A DNA stretch of 64,000 nt from Leptotrichia wadei (GCF_007990445.1 NZ_AP019841.1:1860001-1924000), one strand, 5' to 3'. Shown: positions 36,332 through 44,762, numbered from the stretch's first letter. Numbers and translations are program-made. The notes: a model not told the origin generated them from the letters alone.

Positions 36332-37624
36332 TTAGCAATCTTTCTCTATTTCTCCACCCATTTTTACAAAATCATCCCAGAAATGCGGATAAGATTTTCT
36401 CACACTTTCAGCTTCTTCCAAAACAATCTCTTTCTCACATCGAGATGACGCAACTGCCAAAGACATCGCAATTCTATGATCATTCCAAGCACTCACCGTA
36501 ATTCCACCAATAAATCCTTCTACACCTTGAATAATCAAGCTATCCCCTTCCTCAGTCACATTCGCACCAAGTTTATTAAGCTCAGTCTTTATTGAAGTAA
36601 TTCTATCCGACTCCTTAATTCTAAGTCTTTCTCCATTAATAATCCGAGTTTCTCCTTCACTCAATGCAGCAAGCACAGTTAAAATTGGTGCAATATCAGG
36701 ACATTGAGAAATATCAATCACAGTTCCTTTTGTTTTAGATGGCTTCACAATCACATAATCATCAAAAATTTCAAGGTTTGCCCCCATTCTAGTAACAATC
36801 TCAATAATTTCCCTATCTCCTTGCAACGAATTTTTATTCACATGCAAACATTTCACTTCATTATCACAATTCGCTGAAATTATCCCCGCAACAATCCAAA
36901 ACGCCACTTGCGAATAATCCCCTTCAACAGTATAATCAAAAGGCTTATAACTCTGATTACCTTTTATCTCAAACGATTTATAATCATTATTTTTTATCTC
37001 AATTCCAGCCAACTGCAAAATTTCCAGCGTCAAATCAATATACCCCTTCGACTCCAAATTTTTATTAATAATCAGCTTAGAATCCCCATCAAGAAGTGGC
37101 AAAGCATACAAAAGCCCAGTAATAAACTGCGAACTAATATTTCCATCAATCTCATAATTCCCAGCTTTCAATTTTCCATTAACCGTAAGTGGCAATTTCC
37201 CACCAGTTGTCTCATACTTCAACCCTTGCTCCTCAAAAATTTTATAATACGAATCCAGCGGTCTATCCACCAATTTCCCTTTCCCATCAAAAATCAATTC
37301 ATTCTCGCTCGTAATCCCAACAGGAATCAAAAACCTAATAGTCGACCCCGACTCATTACATTGCACATACTTATCCTTCGGAACAACTCTCCCATCATTC
37401 CCGACAATCTCAAGAGCACTTTCAAATCTTTTAATTTTCGCTCCCCAATTTTCCATAATATCCGTTGTTGTAGTAATATCCACAGAAAACTTTAAATTAT
37501 CAATCATCGACTTCTTCTCACTTTCGGCTAATGCCGCTGCAATCACCGCTCTATGCGAATAACTTTTTGACGGTGGTATTTCTATTTTTCCATTTAATGT
37601 ACTTGGTTTTATTTTTATTTTCAT
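36332..37624 (-). CDS. aroA: 3-phosphoshikimate 1-carboxyvinyltransferase (EPSP synthase)
   Basis: It transfers enolpyruvate from PEP to shikimate-3-phosphate. Visible motifs: IEIPPSKSYSHRAVIAAALA (15-35, PEP/S3P lysine and serine), CNESGSTIRFLIPV (Class-I motifs would read NAGTAMR), RPLDSYYKIFEEQG, and AWNDHRIAMSLAVA near the C-terminus. NESGSTIRF in place of NAGTAMR assigns it to the class II/low-GC type. Length 430. AAGGAG site. Preceded by a DUF2262 gene, 127 bp away. Confidence 0.95.
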   Translation of the reverse strand: MKIKIKPSTLNGKIEIPPSKSYSHRAVIAAALAESEKKSMIDNLKFSVDITTTTDIMENWGAKIKRFESALEIVGNDGRVVPKDKYVQCNESGSTIRFLIPVGITSENELIFDGKGKLVDRPLDSYYKIFEEQGLKYETTGGKLPLTVNGKLKAGNYEIDGNISSQFITGLLYALPLLDGDSKLIINKNLESKGYIDLTLEILQLAGIEIKNNDYKSFEIKGNQSYKPFDYTVEGDYSQVAFWIVAGIISANCDNEVKCLHVNKNSLQGDREIIEIVTRMGANLEIFDDYVIVKPSKTKGTVIDISQCPDIAPILTVLAALSEGETRIINGERLRIKESDRITSIKTELNKLGANVTEEGDSLIIQGVEGFIGGITVSAWNDHRIAMSLAVASSRCEKEIVLEEAESVRKSYPHFWDDFVKMGGEIEKDC

Positions 37625-37751
37625 AAATTTTTCTCCTTTTACATTGTTTTTTTCCTCTTCATTTTAAGTCTAAAAGAACCCTTTAAACCAAAACCTTTAT
37701 TCAAAATCTTATCCTTATCAAAATTCTCTTTCAACACTCAAAACTAAAAAT

Positions 37752-38288
37752 TTATCCTATAATATCTGCTTCACTTGTAAATTCTCCGCTAACATTCCCC
37801 ATTAAATCAATTCCATGCCCTGCAAAAAATACTTCATCATCATAATAGTACACCGTAAAATCTCCATCAGAAGTTATATGCAACCCTTCAAGATAAATCC
37901 CATTTTTAAAAACTTCTTTTGAAACTTTTTGTTCTTTTAACTCTTCCTTTTCTTTTTCCGTAAATTTAGAATTTAAATTTTTTTCAAGTACAGCTATCAT
38001 TTCATCTAAATCTTCTTCATTTATAGATGAAAACCAATCTTCTGCCACTTCCATCAAATCTTCCACAATTCTATCTCTTATTCTCTCATCCCATTCTTTT
38101 TGATTGAAATACATAATTTTAAATTGTTCAATTGCCCCTTTAACTTCTTCTACTTTTTTCTCTTCACTCCAATTATGCCCAATTCCATCATCAAAACTCA
38201 CACTTATTTTTCTCCCAAGCCACTCAACTTCAGTTTCAAAATTTTTTATTTCTCCAAAAATTTCATCTTTAATAATTTTACTATCCAT
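37752..38288 (-). CDS. DUF2262-like protein, function unknown
   Basis: A 178-residue acidic cytoplasmic protein. The C-terminal region ITSDGDFTVYYYDDEVFFAGHGIDLMGNVSGEFTSEADIIG fits the DUF2262 pattern (FxxHxIxV..n..G....A.I.G). The N-terminal half is a charged helical region with many Glu/Lys. I place the start at the ATG at 38288, 7 nt after GGAGG; 11 upstream codons are in frame without a ribosome binding site. DUF2262 proteins often occur near toxin/immunity genes elsewhere, but here it sits in the aro cluster between aroB and aroA. No function can be given. Confidence 0.65.
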   Translation of the reverse strand: MDSKIIKDEIFGEIKNFETEVEWLGRKISVSFDDGIGHNWSEEKKVEEVKGAIEQFKIMYFNQKEWDERIRDRIVEDLMEVAEDWFSSINEEDLDEMIAVLEKNLNSKFTEKEKEELKEQKVSKEVFKNGIYLEGLHITSDGDFTVYYYDDEVFFAGHGIDLMGNVSGEFTSEADIIG

Positions 38289-38406
38289 CTTATTCCTCCA
38301 TTTTATTCTTTTCCAATTCAAGATTTTAATAAATTTATCAGATACTGCCTAACCTTTTCAATTTTCCAATATAATCACACATTTCTATTTCCACACTTGC
38401 AAATGC

Positions 38407-39498
38407 TTACTCAAAAATCTCTTCCGCTCCAATCTTCATAATTTCAACTTCCCCAATCTCTTTCAAAATCACAAAATTAATCCCGTCATTCGTACTTTTC
38501 TTATCCCTTTTCATAATCTTCGCAATCTCATCTTTTGGATACTCAATTTCAGTTGGCAAATTCAATGCTTTAAGCAATTTCGCAATTTTCACAGCTTCCC
38601 CTTCTTTAGTAAATCCTTTTTTCTCTCCAATTTTCGTAATATCCACCATCCCAGCAGAAATCGCCTCTCCGTGCGAATATTTTTCATAATTTGTAAACTG
38701 CTCAATCGCATGACCAATCGTATGCCCAAAATTCAATATCATTCTCAAGTTGCTTTCCTTCTCATCTTTTTCCACAACTTCCTTCTTTATCTCACAAGAA
38801 CGATAAACAAGCTCATTCACATACTTCATCAAATGTTCACGCAATTTTTGTATATAATTTTCATCATCTTGCGAAACCCCAACTTTTTCCACAATTTCCA
38901 CAAGTCTATCAAAAAAATTCTTGTCATAAATACATCCATATTTCACAATTTCCCCAAATCCATCGTAAAAATATCTATCAGTTAATGTATTTAAAAAATA
39001 ATTATCAATTAAAACAAGTTTTGGCTGATGAAATGCCCCAACAAGATTTTTCCCCTCAGGCAAATCAACTCCAACTTTTCCACCAACACTACTGTCAACT
39101 TGTGAAACAATTGTTGTAGGAATTTGAATAAACCCAATCCCACGCATATAACTAGCCGCTGCAAATCCAGCAATATCCCCAACAACTCCGCCACCAAATG
39201 CAACAACCATATCCTTTCTCGTAAGCCCTTCATTCACCATAGCCGAGTAAATCGAAGGCATTATCCCAATATGCTTATGTTTTTCTCCAGCTTGTAGCAC
39301 AAATATGCTGTAATTAAATCCTTTAAACATTTCTTTATATTTTTCTTCATAAATCTCATGAACATTTGAGTCTGTAATTACAAACAATTTTTTCCCACTA
39401 TAAACTTCTCCAATATATTTTGGAAATTCCCCAAAAAAATTTTCCCCAATCATAATATCATAAGAATTTTTTCCCAATCCAACATGTAATTTTTCCAT
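38407..39498 (-). CDS. aroB: 3-dehydroquinate synthase
   Basis: It converts DAHP to 3-dehydroquinate with NAD and a divalent metal. Motifs: QAGEKHKHIGIMPSIYSAM, FGGGVVGDIAGFAAASYMRGIGFIQIPTTIVSQVDSSVGGKVGVDLPEGKNLVGAFHQP, and the metal histidines in NFGHTIGHAIEQ and SHGEAISAGM. Length 363 is standard. The site is AAGGATGG. A 250-bp gap with a repeat element separates it from the GNAT gene upstream, and 118 bp from DUF2262 downstream. Confidence 0.97.
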   Translation of the reverse strand: MEKLHVGLGKNSYDIMIGENFFGEFPKYIGEVYSGKKLFVITDSNVHEIYEEKYKEMFKGFNYSIFVLQAGEKHKHIGIMPSIYSAMVNEGLTRKDMVVAFGGGVVGDIAGFAAASYMRGIGFIQIPTTIVSQVDSSVGGKVGVDLPEGKNLVGAFHQPKLVLIDNYFLNTLTDRYFYDGFGEIVKYGCIYDKNFFDRLVEIVEKVGVSQDDENYIQKLREHLMKYVNELVYRSCEIKKEVVEKDEKESNLRMILNFGHTIGHAIEQFTNYEKYSHGEAISAGMVDITKIGEKKGFTKEGEAVKIAKLLKALNLPTEIEYPKDEIAKIMKRDKKSTNDGINFVILKEIGEVEIMKIGAEEIFE

Positions 39499-39563
39499 AA
39501 TTTATCCATCCTTTTAATCATAATTTTTCATTTAATACTAAATTTACATTTCAAATCAATATT

Positions 39564-39742
39564 ATAGTAAAACTGCTTTAAAACTAAACTCAAAAACTAT
39601 GAATATTTTACTCAACCATTAAATTTACATAATTTTTAACAGTTTAATTTTAAATAGTTTTTAACATATTTTTCTAAAAATAATTGTATATTAAAATATA
39701 GCAAAACCACTAAATCCAACAATTTAAAATGATTTTACTATA
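39564..39742. mobile_element. 179-bp MITE-like element with ~20-bp inverted ends
   Basis: The left end TATAGTAAAACTGCTTTAAA and the right end (inverse: TATAGTAAAATCATTTTAAA) match at 16 of 20 positions. The internal part aligns with the repeat at 15704-15806, and a partial copy is at 7084-7139. Flanks contain TA on both sides (TAT|TATAGT ... ACTATA|TA), so a TA duplication as made by IS630/Tc1-type transposases is possible but cannot be distinguished from the ends. It lies inside the aro cluster between aroB and the GNAT gene. Confidence 0.6.
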
Positions 39743-39749
39743 TAATTTT

Positions 39750-40352
39750 TTATTTCAAGTTATATCTTTTTTCAAGTTCCTTTTTTATATAAATCGACTG
39801 AAACTCTTCTTTCAACATATCCATTATAATAATATCATAAGTTTTTCCCATAATTTCAACCGCTTTCCGTAACCGTCCTACTTCCTTAAATCCAATTTTT
39901 TTATACAAATTATAGGCTGGTTCATTATATTCGAATACTTTTAGCGATATATTTCTCAAATTTAAAAATGAGAAACCATAATCAAGTATTAATTTCAGAG
40001 CTTCTGTTCCATAACCTTTTCGCTGATGGTTAGGATTTCCTATTAGAACTCCCAATGCACCGTTTCTATTTACCATATCTAATGAATTAAATCCAATATT
40101 TCCCAAAAGTTCATCATTTTCAAGTAGTCTAACAGCAAATATTTTTTCTTTTTTTATTGAAGTTAAAAATTCCTTTTCACTTTCAAAATCTGTAATATTT
40201 GTATAAGAAACAGAGCCTAAACCAACTGAAACTTTTATATCATTAATCATCTCAGTGTACTCTTCAATATCATCAAGAGAAATTGGTGAAAAATAAATAT
40301 TATCTCCAATCAATGTTTTCAAATACTTTTTCTTTTCAGAATTATTTTCCAT
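39750..40352 (-). CDS. GNAT-family N-acetyltransferase (RimJ/RimL type)
   Basis: A 200-residue acetyl-CoA-dependent transferase of the Acetyltransf_3 group. The acetyl-CoA loop is NHQRKGYGTEALKLILDYGF (motif Q-x-x-G-x-G/A), preceded by LLGNIGFNSLDMVNRNGALGVLIGN, and followed by NISLKVFEYNEPAYNLYKKIGFKEVGRLR. Such enzymes modify protein N-termini, amino acids or sugars; the substrate is not predictable. GGAGG lies 7 nt before the ATG. It follows tyrA by 25 bp and is probably cotranscribed with it. Confidence 0.85.
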   Translation of the reverse strand: MENNSEKKKYLKTLIGDNIYFSPISLDDIEEYTEMINDIKVSVGLGSVSYTNITDFESEKEFLTSIKKEKIFAVRLLENDELLGNIGFNSLDMVNRNGALGVLIGNPNHQRKGYGTEALKLILDYGFSFLNLRNISLKVFEYNEPAYNLYKKIGFKEVGRLRKAVEIMGKTYDIIIMDMLKEEFQSIYIKKELEKRYNLK

Positions 40353-40377
40353 TTCATTCCTCCCAAATTAATTTCTA

Positions 40378-41253
40378 TTAATCTATTTTCTCCCTACGTT
40401 TCGTAGAAATTATAAATTTCTCTTTTAATGTCCCCAAATCATTATTATTTAAGGCATCTTTAATTACATCCAATTCCTTTTCAAACTGCTGTATCATTTT
40501 CAAAAGATTTTTTTTATTTCCCATAAACAGCTCTGCCCACAAATCTTCATTTATTTTTGCAATTCTCGTCAAATCTCGATAAGAATCCCCAATAAAACGA
40601 TTTGTATCATACTTCTCACTATCACTATTCACAAGTGAAACCGCAATCGCATGAGTAAGCTGACTCGTAAACGCAATAATCTCATCATGTTCCTGTGCCG
40701 TAAGAAAACTAACTTTCTTGAATCCCATCAATCTTACAATTTCTGAAAGCAATTCCAAATTTTCCTTTTTATTTTTTTCATCCTTAATAATTATATAATT
40801 TGCATTTTGAAAAACACGATTATCCGCAAAATCAATTCCTCTTTTTTCACGCCCCGCCATCGGATGCCCAAAAATAAAGTCAATATTTTTCCCATTCTTT
40901 TTATTACTTTCCTCAATAATCGGATCAATATCTCCAATAATTTTCTCCTTAATACCCACAACATCAGTAATTATGGCATTTTCCTTAAAATTATCAATAT
41001 TATTCACAAAAAACGATTTCATCAAGTTAGGATAAAGAGTAATTACAACAAAATCTGATTTTTCCAAAGGGTCCTTAGTTTCAAGAAACCCTTTATTTAT
41101 CATATTTTTCTCCTCTGCCTTTTTCAAAGTTTCTTCATCAATATCAATTCCATAAACAGTTTTGATACCGATTTCCTTAAAACTTTGCGCAAAAGCTGCT
41201 CCAATTACTCCAAGTCCTACTATCGTTACCGTTAAATCTTCTATTTTTTTCAT
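40378..41253 (-). CDS. tyrA: Prephenate dehydrogenase
   Basis: It makes 4-hydroxyphenylpyruvate for tyrosine by oxidative decarboxylation of prephenate. The N-terminal dinucleotide fold is VTIVGLGVIGAAFAQSFKE, with an acidic residue after strand 2 (YGIDIDEE) that indicates NAD preference. HPMAGREKRGIDFAD and TSQLTHAIAVSLVNS (catalytic-type histidine) are family motifs. Length 291, without chorismate mutase or ACT domain. It lies 21 bp behind aroF. pheA is not in the window. Confidence 0.93.
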   Translation of the reverse strand: MKKIEDLTVTIVGLGVIGAAFAQSFKEIGIKTVYGIDIDEETLKKAEEKNMINKGFLETKDPLEKSDFVVITLYPNLMKSFFVNNIDNFKENAIITDVVGIKEKIIGDIDPIIEESNKKNGKNIDFIFGHPMAGREKRGIDFADNRVFQNANYIIIKDEKNKKENLELLSEIVRLMGFKKVSFLTAQEHDEIIAFTSQLTHAIAVSLVNSDSEKYDTNRFIGDSYRDLTRIAKINEDLWAELFMGNKKNLLKMIQQFEKELDVIKDALNNNDLGTLKEKFIISTKRREKID

Positions 41254-41274
41254 TTTTTACAACCTTCTAAAAAT

Positions 41275-42297
41275 TTATTTAAAAGTTTTTCCCAACACAT
41301 TTGCAATTTTTTCCACATCTTGCATCAAATCTTCAAATACATTAAATTTCAATGATTGAGGTCCATCTGACAACGCCTTGTCTGGTTCAGGATGCACTTC
41401 TACCATAAGTCCGTCTGCTCCAGCTGCAATTCCTGCCATTGCAAGCGGTTTTACCATCCAGTATTTTCCAGTCGCATGAGCTGAATCTACGATTATTGGT
41501 AAATGTGTTAATTTTTTAATCATTGGCACTGCATTTAAATCTAATACATTTCTGTAAGCTGTTTCGTAAGTTCTTATTCCTCTTTCACAAAGAACCACAT
41601 TTTCATTTCCACCAGCTAAAATATATTCTGCTGACATAAGCCATTCTTCTATTGTCGCACTAAGTCCTCTTTTTAAAAGCACTGGAATATTTGTTTTTCC
41701 AACTTCTTTTAACAAGTCAAAGTTTTGCATATTTCTTGCCCCAAGCTGAATCATATCAACATGCGGACCAAATTCATGAAGTTGAGAAATTGACATAATT
41801 TCACATATTATTGGAAGTCCTGTTTCCGCTTTTGCCTTTTCCATAAGTTTAACACCTTCCATCCCAAGTCCTTGGAATGCATAAGGAGATGTTCTAGGTT
41901 TAACTACTCCACCTCTTAAAATAGTTGCTCCCGCAGCTTTAACAGCTTTTGCCGTATCAATAATTTGTTTTTCATTTTCAACAGAACAAGGCCCTGCCAT
42001 CATCACAAGATTATTTCCACCAATTTCCACATTTCCAACTTTTACAATTGTATCTTCTGGCTTGAATTTTCTGCTCGCTCTTTTATAAGGTTCTTGAACT
42101 CTTTGAACATCCAGCACATAGTCAAGCGATTGAATATGCTTAATATCAATTGTGCTAATATCTCCAACCAATCCTAAAATCGAGTAATCTTTGCCAGCAA
42201 TCAATTTTACACTAACATTATTTTCAGTTTCCAATCTATTTATCATTTTTTCCAAAACTTTTTCATCAATTCCACCATCTACTTTAATAATCATCAT
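41275..42297 (-). CDS. aroF: DAHP synthase (type I-beta) with N-terminal ferredoxin-like domain
   Basis: The first step of the shikimate pathway, condensing PEP with erythrose-4-phosphate. Residues ~1-75 are the small ferredoxin-like regulatory domain seen in Thermotoga-type enzymes (IKVDGGIDEKVLEKMINRL), which confers feedback inhibition there. The barrel follows with MMAGPCSVENEKQ, RGGVVKPRTSPYAFQGLG, LLKRGLSATIEEW, CERGIRTYE and the metal motif VDSAHATGKY/VEVHPEPDKALSDGPQSL. Length 340. The start is one of two adjacent ATGs behind CAGGAG. Feedback by Tyr or Phe is plausible. It is 50 bp behind the ybjQ-like gene. Confidence 0.95.
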   Translation of the reverse strand: MMIIKVDGGIDEKVLEKMINRLETENNVSVKLIAGKDYSILGLVGDISTIDIKHIQSLDYVLDVQRVQEPYKRASRKFKPEDTIVKVGNVEIGGNNLVMMAGPCSVENEKQIIDTAKAVKAAGATILRGGVVKPRTSPYAFQGLGMEGVKLMEKAKAETGLPIICEIMSISQLHEFGPHVDMIQLGARNMQNFDLLKEVGKTNIPVLLKRGLSATIEEWLMSAEYILAGGNENVVLCERGIRTYETAYRNVLDLNAVPMIKKLTHLPIIVDSAHATGKYWMVKPLAMAGIAAGADGLMVEVHPEPDKALSDGPQSLKFNVFEDLMQDVEKIANVLGKTFK

Positions 42298-42347
42298 TTT
42301 TTCTCCTGTTCTTCTTTTATTTTTTTATTTTTTTTATTTTTTATAAA

Positions 42348-42668
42348 TTAATCTACAACTACAGCTGTACCACTGCAAGTTACCATAAGCATTCCGTTAT
42401 CCGCTCCCAAAACTTCATAATCCATTTTTACGCCAATAACAGCATTTGCACCCATAGCCGCCGCTCTGCTCTCCATTTCCTCCAAAGCATTTGTTCTAGC
42501 AGCCAAAAGTTCATTTTCATATCCTTTAGATCTTCCTCCAAATATGTTTCTCAAATTTGCTCCCAAATCCTTAAACATATTAACTCCCGAAATAACTTCT
42601 CCAAAGACAATTCCCTTGTATTCCACAATTTTTTTATCCTGGACTTCATTCGTAGTTGTAATAACCAT
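42348..42668 (-). CDS. YbjQ/UPF0145 family protein
   Basis: A 106-residue protein of the heavy-metal-binding domain YbjQ family: [67 protein letters not shown] is nearly the whole conserved domain. The fold forms pentamers in solved members; the biological role is unknown. It is the first gene of the aromatic run, preceded by an AGGTAGGTAAGG site and by a terminator-bearing leader. Confidence 0.9.
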   Translation of the reverse strand: MVITTTNEVQDKKIVEYKGIVFGEVISGVNMFKDLGANLRNIFGGRSKGYENELLAARTNALEEMESRAAAMGANAVIGVKMDYEVLGADNGMLMVTCSGTAVVVD

Positions 42669-42698
42669 CCTTACCTACCTCATTTCTTTAATTTTTTT

Positions 42699-42733
42699 AT
42701 AAAAAAAACTCTCTTAAAATAACTTTAGGAGAG
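42699..42733 (-). terminator. Intrinsic terminator directly upstream of ybjQ-aroF (possible attenuator)
   Basis: Minus-strand stem CTCTCCTAAA / TTTAAGAGAG (one G-T) with a 5-nt loop, followed by eight T. It ends ~30 nt before the ybjQ-like start codon and ~440 nt after a consensus promoter, so it terminates transcripts heading into the aro genes unless prevented. Confidence 0.8.
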
Positions 42734-43173
42734 GATAAAATTAAATATCTATATATCAATACTTATTTACACATTTTACAATACTCTAATAGTTCATTTG
42801 CTACAGCTAAAATTTACGCCAACTAAATTAATTTATAAAATACTCTAAACAATTATCCTATTCTAAACTCTACATCCATCAATTATAATTGAATTAATCT
42901 AAAAAATTATTCAATTTTATAATTTTAAATATACAATATTAAATATTTTTCAAAATTAATTACCCGTAAATTCCCACTTTTTTACAATTTCCTTCTAAAC
43001 TTCAATGCTACATTTTTTCTAAACTACTAAATTATCTTCTATTCTTCTATAAATTTAAATTTCTTCTACCCTACTATCCTACTAAATTATTTTCCCAAAT
43101 CCTTTAAAATCAAACTATAAATGTTAATTTAAAAAAATTATCCATTATCCTTCGATTCAATTTTAAAATGATT
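42734..43173 (-). other. ~440-nt leader or small-RNA region upstream of the aromatic operon
   Basis: The region lies between a strong promoter (43180-43208) and the terminator above. No long frame is open. Near the 5' end GAAGGATA precedes ATG for an 11-codon frame MDNFFKLTFIV with three Phe. Downstream, variants of TAGAAGAA recur about five times between 43010 and 43075 (seen as TTCTTCTA on plus), and TTTAGTAG and TTAGAGTATT each occur twice. It could be a regulatory leader of the aro genes or an independent RNA. Confidence 0.45.
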
Positions 43174-43179
43174 TATTAT

Positions 43180-43208
43180 ATAATAACAAATATTAAATGT
43201 ATTGTCAA
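43180..43208 (-). promoter_or_regulatory. Consensus promoter of the aro leader
   Basis: A perfect TTGACA, 17 bp, TATTAT on the minus strand. Bases 43159-43186 around the -10 resemble the right end of the repeat at 39720-39745. Confidence 0.8.
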
Positions 43209-43220
43209 CTATTAAAATTT

Positions 43221-43257
43221 AATAAAAATAAAAACAGAGAATAATTTATCCCTGTTT
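43221..43257 (-). terminator. Terminator of rpmE2
   Basis: Minus-strand stem AAACAGGGA / TTCTCTGTTT-type pairing (9 bp, one G-T), then TTTTATTTTTATT, 15 bp after the L31 gene. Confidence 0.75.
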
Positions 43258-43271
43258 CCAATATTTTAAAA

Positions 43272-43511
43272 TTATAAGTTGTATTTTTTCTTAAATTTAT
43301 CAACTCTTCCAGTTTCATCAACAAATTTAGATTTTCCAGTATAGAATGGGTGAGAAGTTGAACTTGTTGCAACTTTTATTACCGGATATTCTTGCCCTTC
43401 AAAAGTTGTTGTTTCTTTAGAAGTTTTAGTTGATTTTCCTAAAAATTTTTCTCCGTTACTTGTATCTTCAAATACTACAAATCCGTATGATGGATGTAAA
43501 TCTTTTTTCAT
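43272..43511 (-). CDS. rpmE2: Ribosomal protein L31 type B
   Basis: A 79-residue large-subunit protein. It lacks the zinc-binding cysteines of type A L31, so it is the zinc-independent form (YkgM/YtiA type), which in other bacteria replaces type A when zinc is scarce; whether a second L31 exists cannot be seen here. Signature: [20 protein letters not shown] and [25 protein letters not shown]. Its own promoter (43567-43595) and terminator make it monocistronic. AAGGAG site 13 nt before the ATG. Confidence 0.95.
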   Translation of the reverse strand: MKKDLHPSYGFVVFEDTSNGEKFLGKSTKTSKETTTFEGQEYPVIKVATSSTSHPFYTGKSKFVDETGRVDKFKKKYNL

Positions 43512-43566
43512 AATTGCCTATGCTCCTTTCTATTTATAACTATAATTATTTTCAATATTTCATATA

Positions 43567-43595
43567 ATAATACCATATTTTTCTTTATTTTTCAA
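43567..43595 (-). promoter_or_regulatory. Promoter of rpmE2
   Basis: TTGAAA, 17 bp, TATTAT with TGG extension on the minus strand, ~55 nt before the start. I see no convincing Zur palindrome. Confidence 0.65.
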
Positions 43596-43659
43596 GTCTC
43601 CATATGGTAAAAATTTAGATGAAATATATAAGATTCTATTTTTTGTATTTTGAAAATAT

Positions 43660-43965
43660 TTAAATACATTTCTTCAAAATTTTCTTTGCAATATCAAACT
43701 CTATATTTTCATCAGAATAATATACATCTTCTCCAAAAGCATTTTTAAATACAGTCTGTATCACAAGAGTCAATTCGTCAGTTTTAATATCTTTATTTAT
43801 AAGCATTTTATTCTTAATTTGCTTAATTTCAAAATCGTATTCATCCTGTGGAGCAAAAGACAATAACTTGATTGGATCCCAAAAATCAATAATCTCTTTT
43901 ATATTATTTTCAAGTTTTTTTATTTTATACATTTCCTCTTTTTTATTATACTTTTTGAATTTCAC
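43660..43965 (-). CDS. DUF1871-like small protein
   Basis: A 101-residue acidic/basic protein whose centre, IKEIIDFWDPIKLLSFAPQDEYDFEIKQIK, is the DUF1871 pattern (WDPI.LL...P.DEYD.EI..I). Function unknown; related small proteins are sometimes found among immunity genes. Two starts are possible: GTG at 43965, two bases after the upstream stop (TAA-TT-GTG, coupled), or ATG at 43932, which has GAGG only 2 nt before it. Neither has an ideal ribosome binding site. It follows the 193-residue hypothetical directly, so the pair is one unit. Confidence 0.65.
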   Translation of the reverse strand: MKFKKYNKKEEMYKIKKLENNIKEIIDFWDPIKLLSFAPQDEYDFEIKQIKNKMLINKDIKTDELTLVIQTVFKNAFGEDVYYSDENIEFDIAKKILKKCI

Positions 43966-43967
43966 AA

Positions 43968-44549
43968 TTAATCAACTCTCTTGTATTTTTCCCAAAATAA
44001 CTCATCTATTTTAGTCTTTATCTCCATTATTTTACTAATTTCCACTAAAATTTCCTTATTTTCTGGCAATATATCCTCATAAGGCAAACTTATCATTATA
44101 TCATCCATTACTTTTTTACTCCCAAATTTTTCAAAAAATATATCAATCTCTCCATTATCAAATAAATATCTCCCTGCATACTTATCTTCCTCATATTCAA
44201 ATTTAACATTTTTATTGTTTCTCTTAAGATATTTTCTTATTTTAGGAAGAACTGTCTTTATTTCATCTCCTACTTTTATACTTTCTCTATTGTTTAAATA
44301 CAACTTTTCCATACAAAAAGTTAAAAATTGAGTTTCTGGTTTTGTAAGATTTTCAACAAAGTAACTTAATGAATAGTATATTTTCAAACCTTTGTATATT
44401 AAATCTATTGATATCGTTATTTTATCATCACTCAATTTCATTTCTATTTCTTCAGGAACAGAAAAAATCTTCATTATCTCCTTTAAAGATATTTTTTCTA
44501 TCCCATTAATTCCATAAGTATTATTTAAAATATACTTTTGTTTTCCCAT
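43968..44549 (-). CDS. Hypothetical protein paired with DUF1871 gene
   Basis: A 193-residue cytoplasmic protein that I do not recognise. It has alternating strands and helices, no membrane segment, no signal peptide and no cysteine motif (one Cys in FLTFCMEKLYL). GGGAGG precedes the ATG by 9 nt. Charged, Lys/Glu-rich composition as in the DUF1871 neighbour. Its stop is 2 nt from the DUF1871 GTG, indicating coupled synthesis. A bacterial immunity pair without its toxin is one possibility, but only by analogy. Confidence 0.55.
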   Translation of the reverse strand: MGKQKYILNNTYGINGIEKISLKEIMKIFSVPEEIEMKLSDDKITISIDLIYKGLKIYYSLSYFVENLTKPETQFLTFCMEKLYLNNRESIKVGDEIKTVLPKIRKYLKRNNKNVKFEYEEDKYAGRYLFDNGEIDIFFEKFGSKKVMDDIMISLPYEDILPENKEILVEISKIMEIKTKIDELFWEKYKRVD

Positions 44550-44762
44550 TTAATTTCCCTCCCATAAAATATTTCTTTAGCTATTTTCAAAAATCTAAAA
44601 ATCCGATAAATACTGTCTCTTTTATGCTTGAGTTTTTTGTTTTGCTTCACTCACTAACAAGCAGTCTTGACTCTTTGTGACTATAAATACTGCTGTTACT
44701 CGTTCTTTATCACTTTTATAATCTCCTAAATATTTTTTACAAATGAGAAAATTTTAAATTTA

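Noticed and set aside
42734-43173. T-box or known amino acid riboswitch in the aro leader
   Set aside because: No AGGGTGGNACCGCG-type T-box sequence or other consensus I know on the minus strand; reported only as an unassigned leader.
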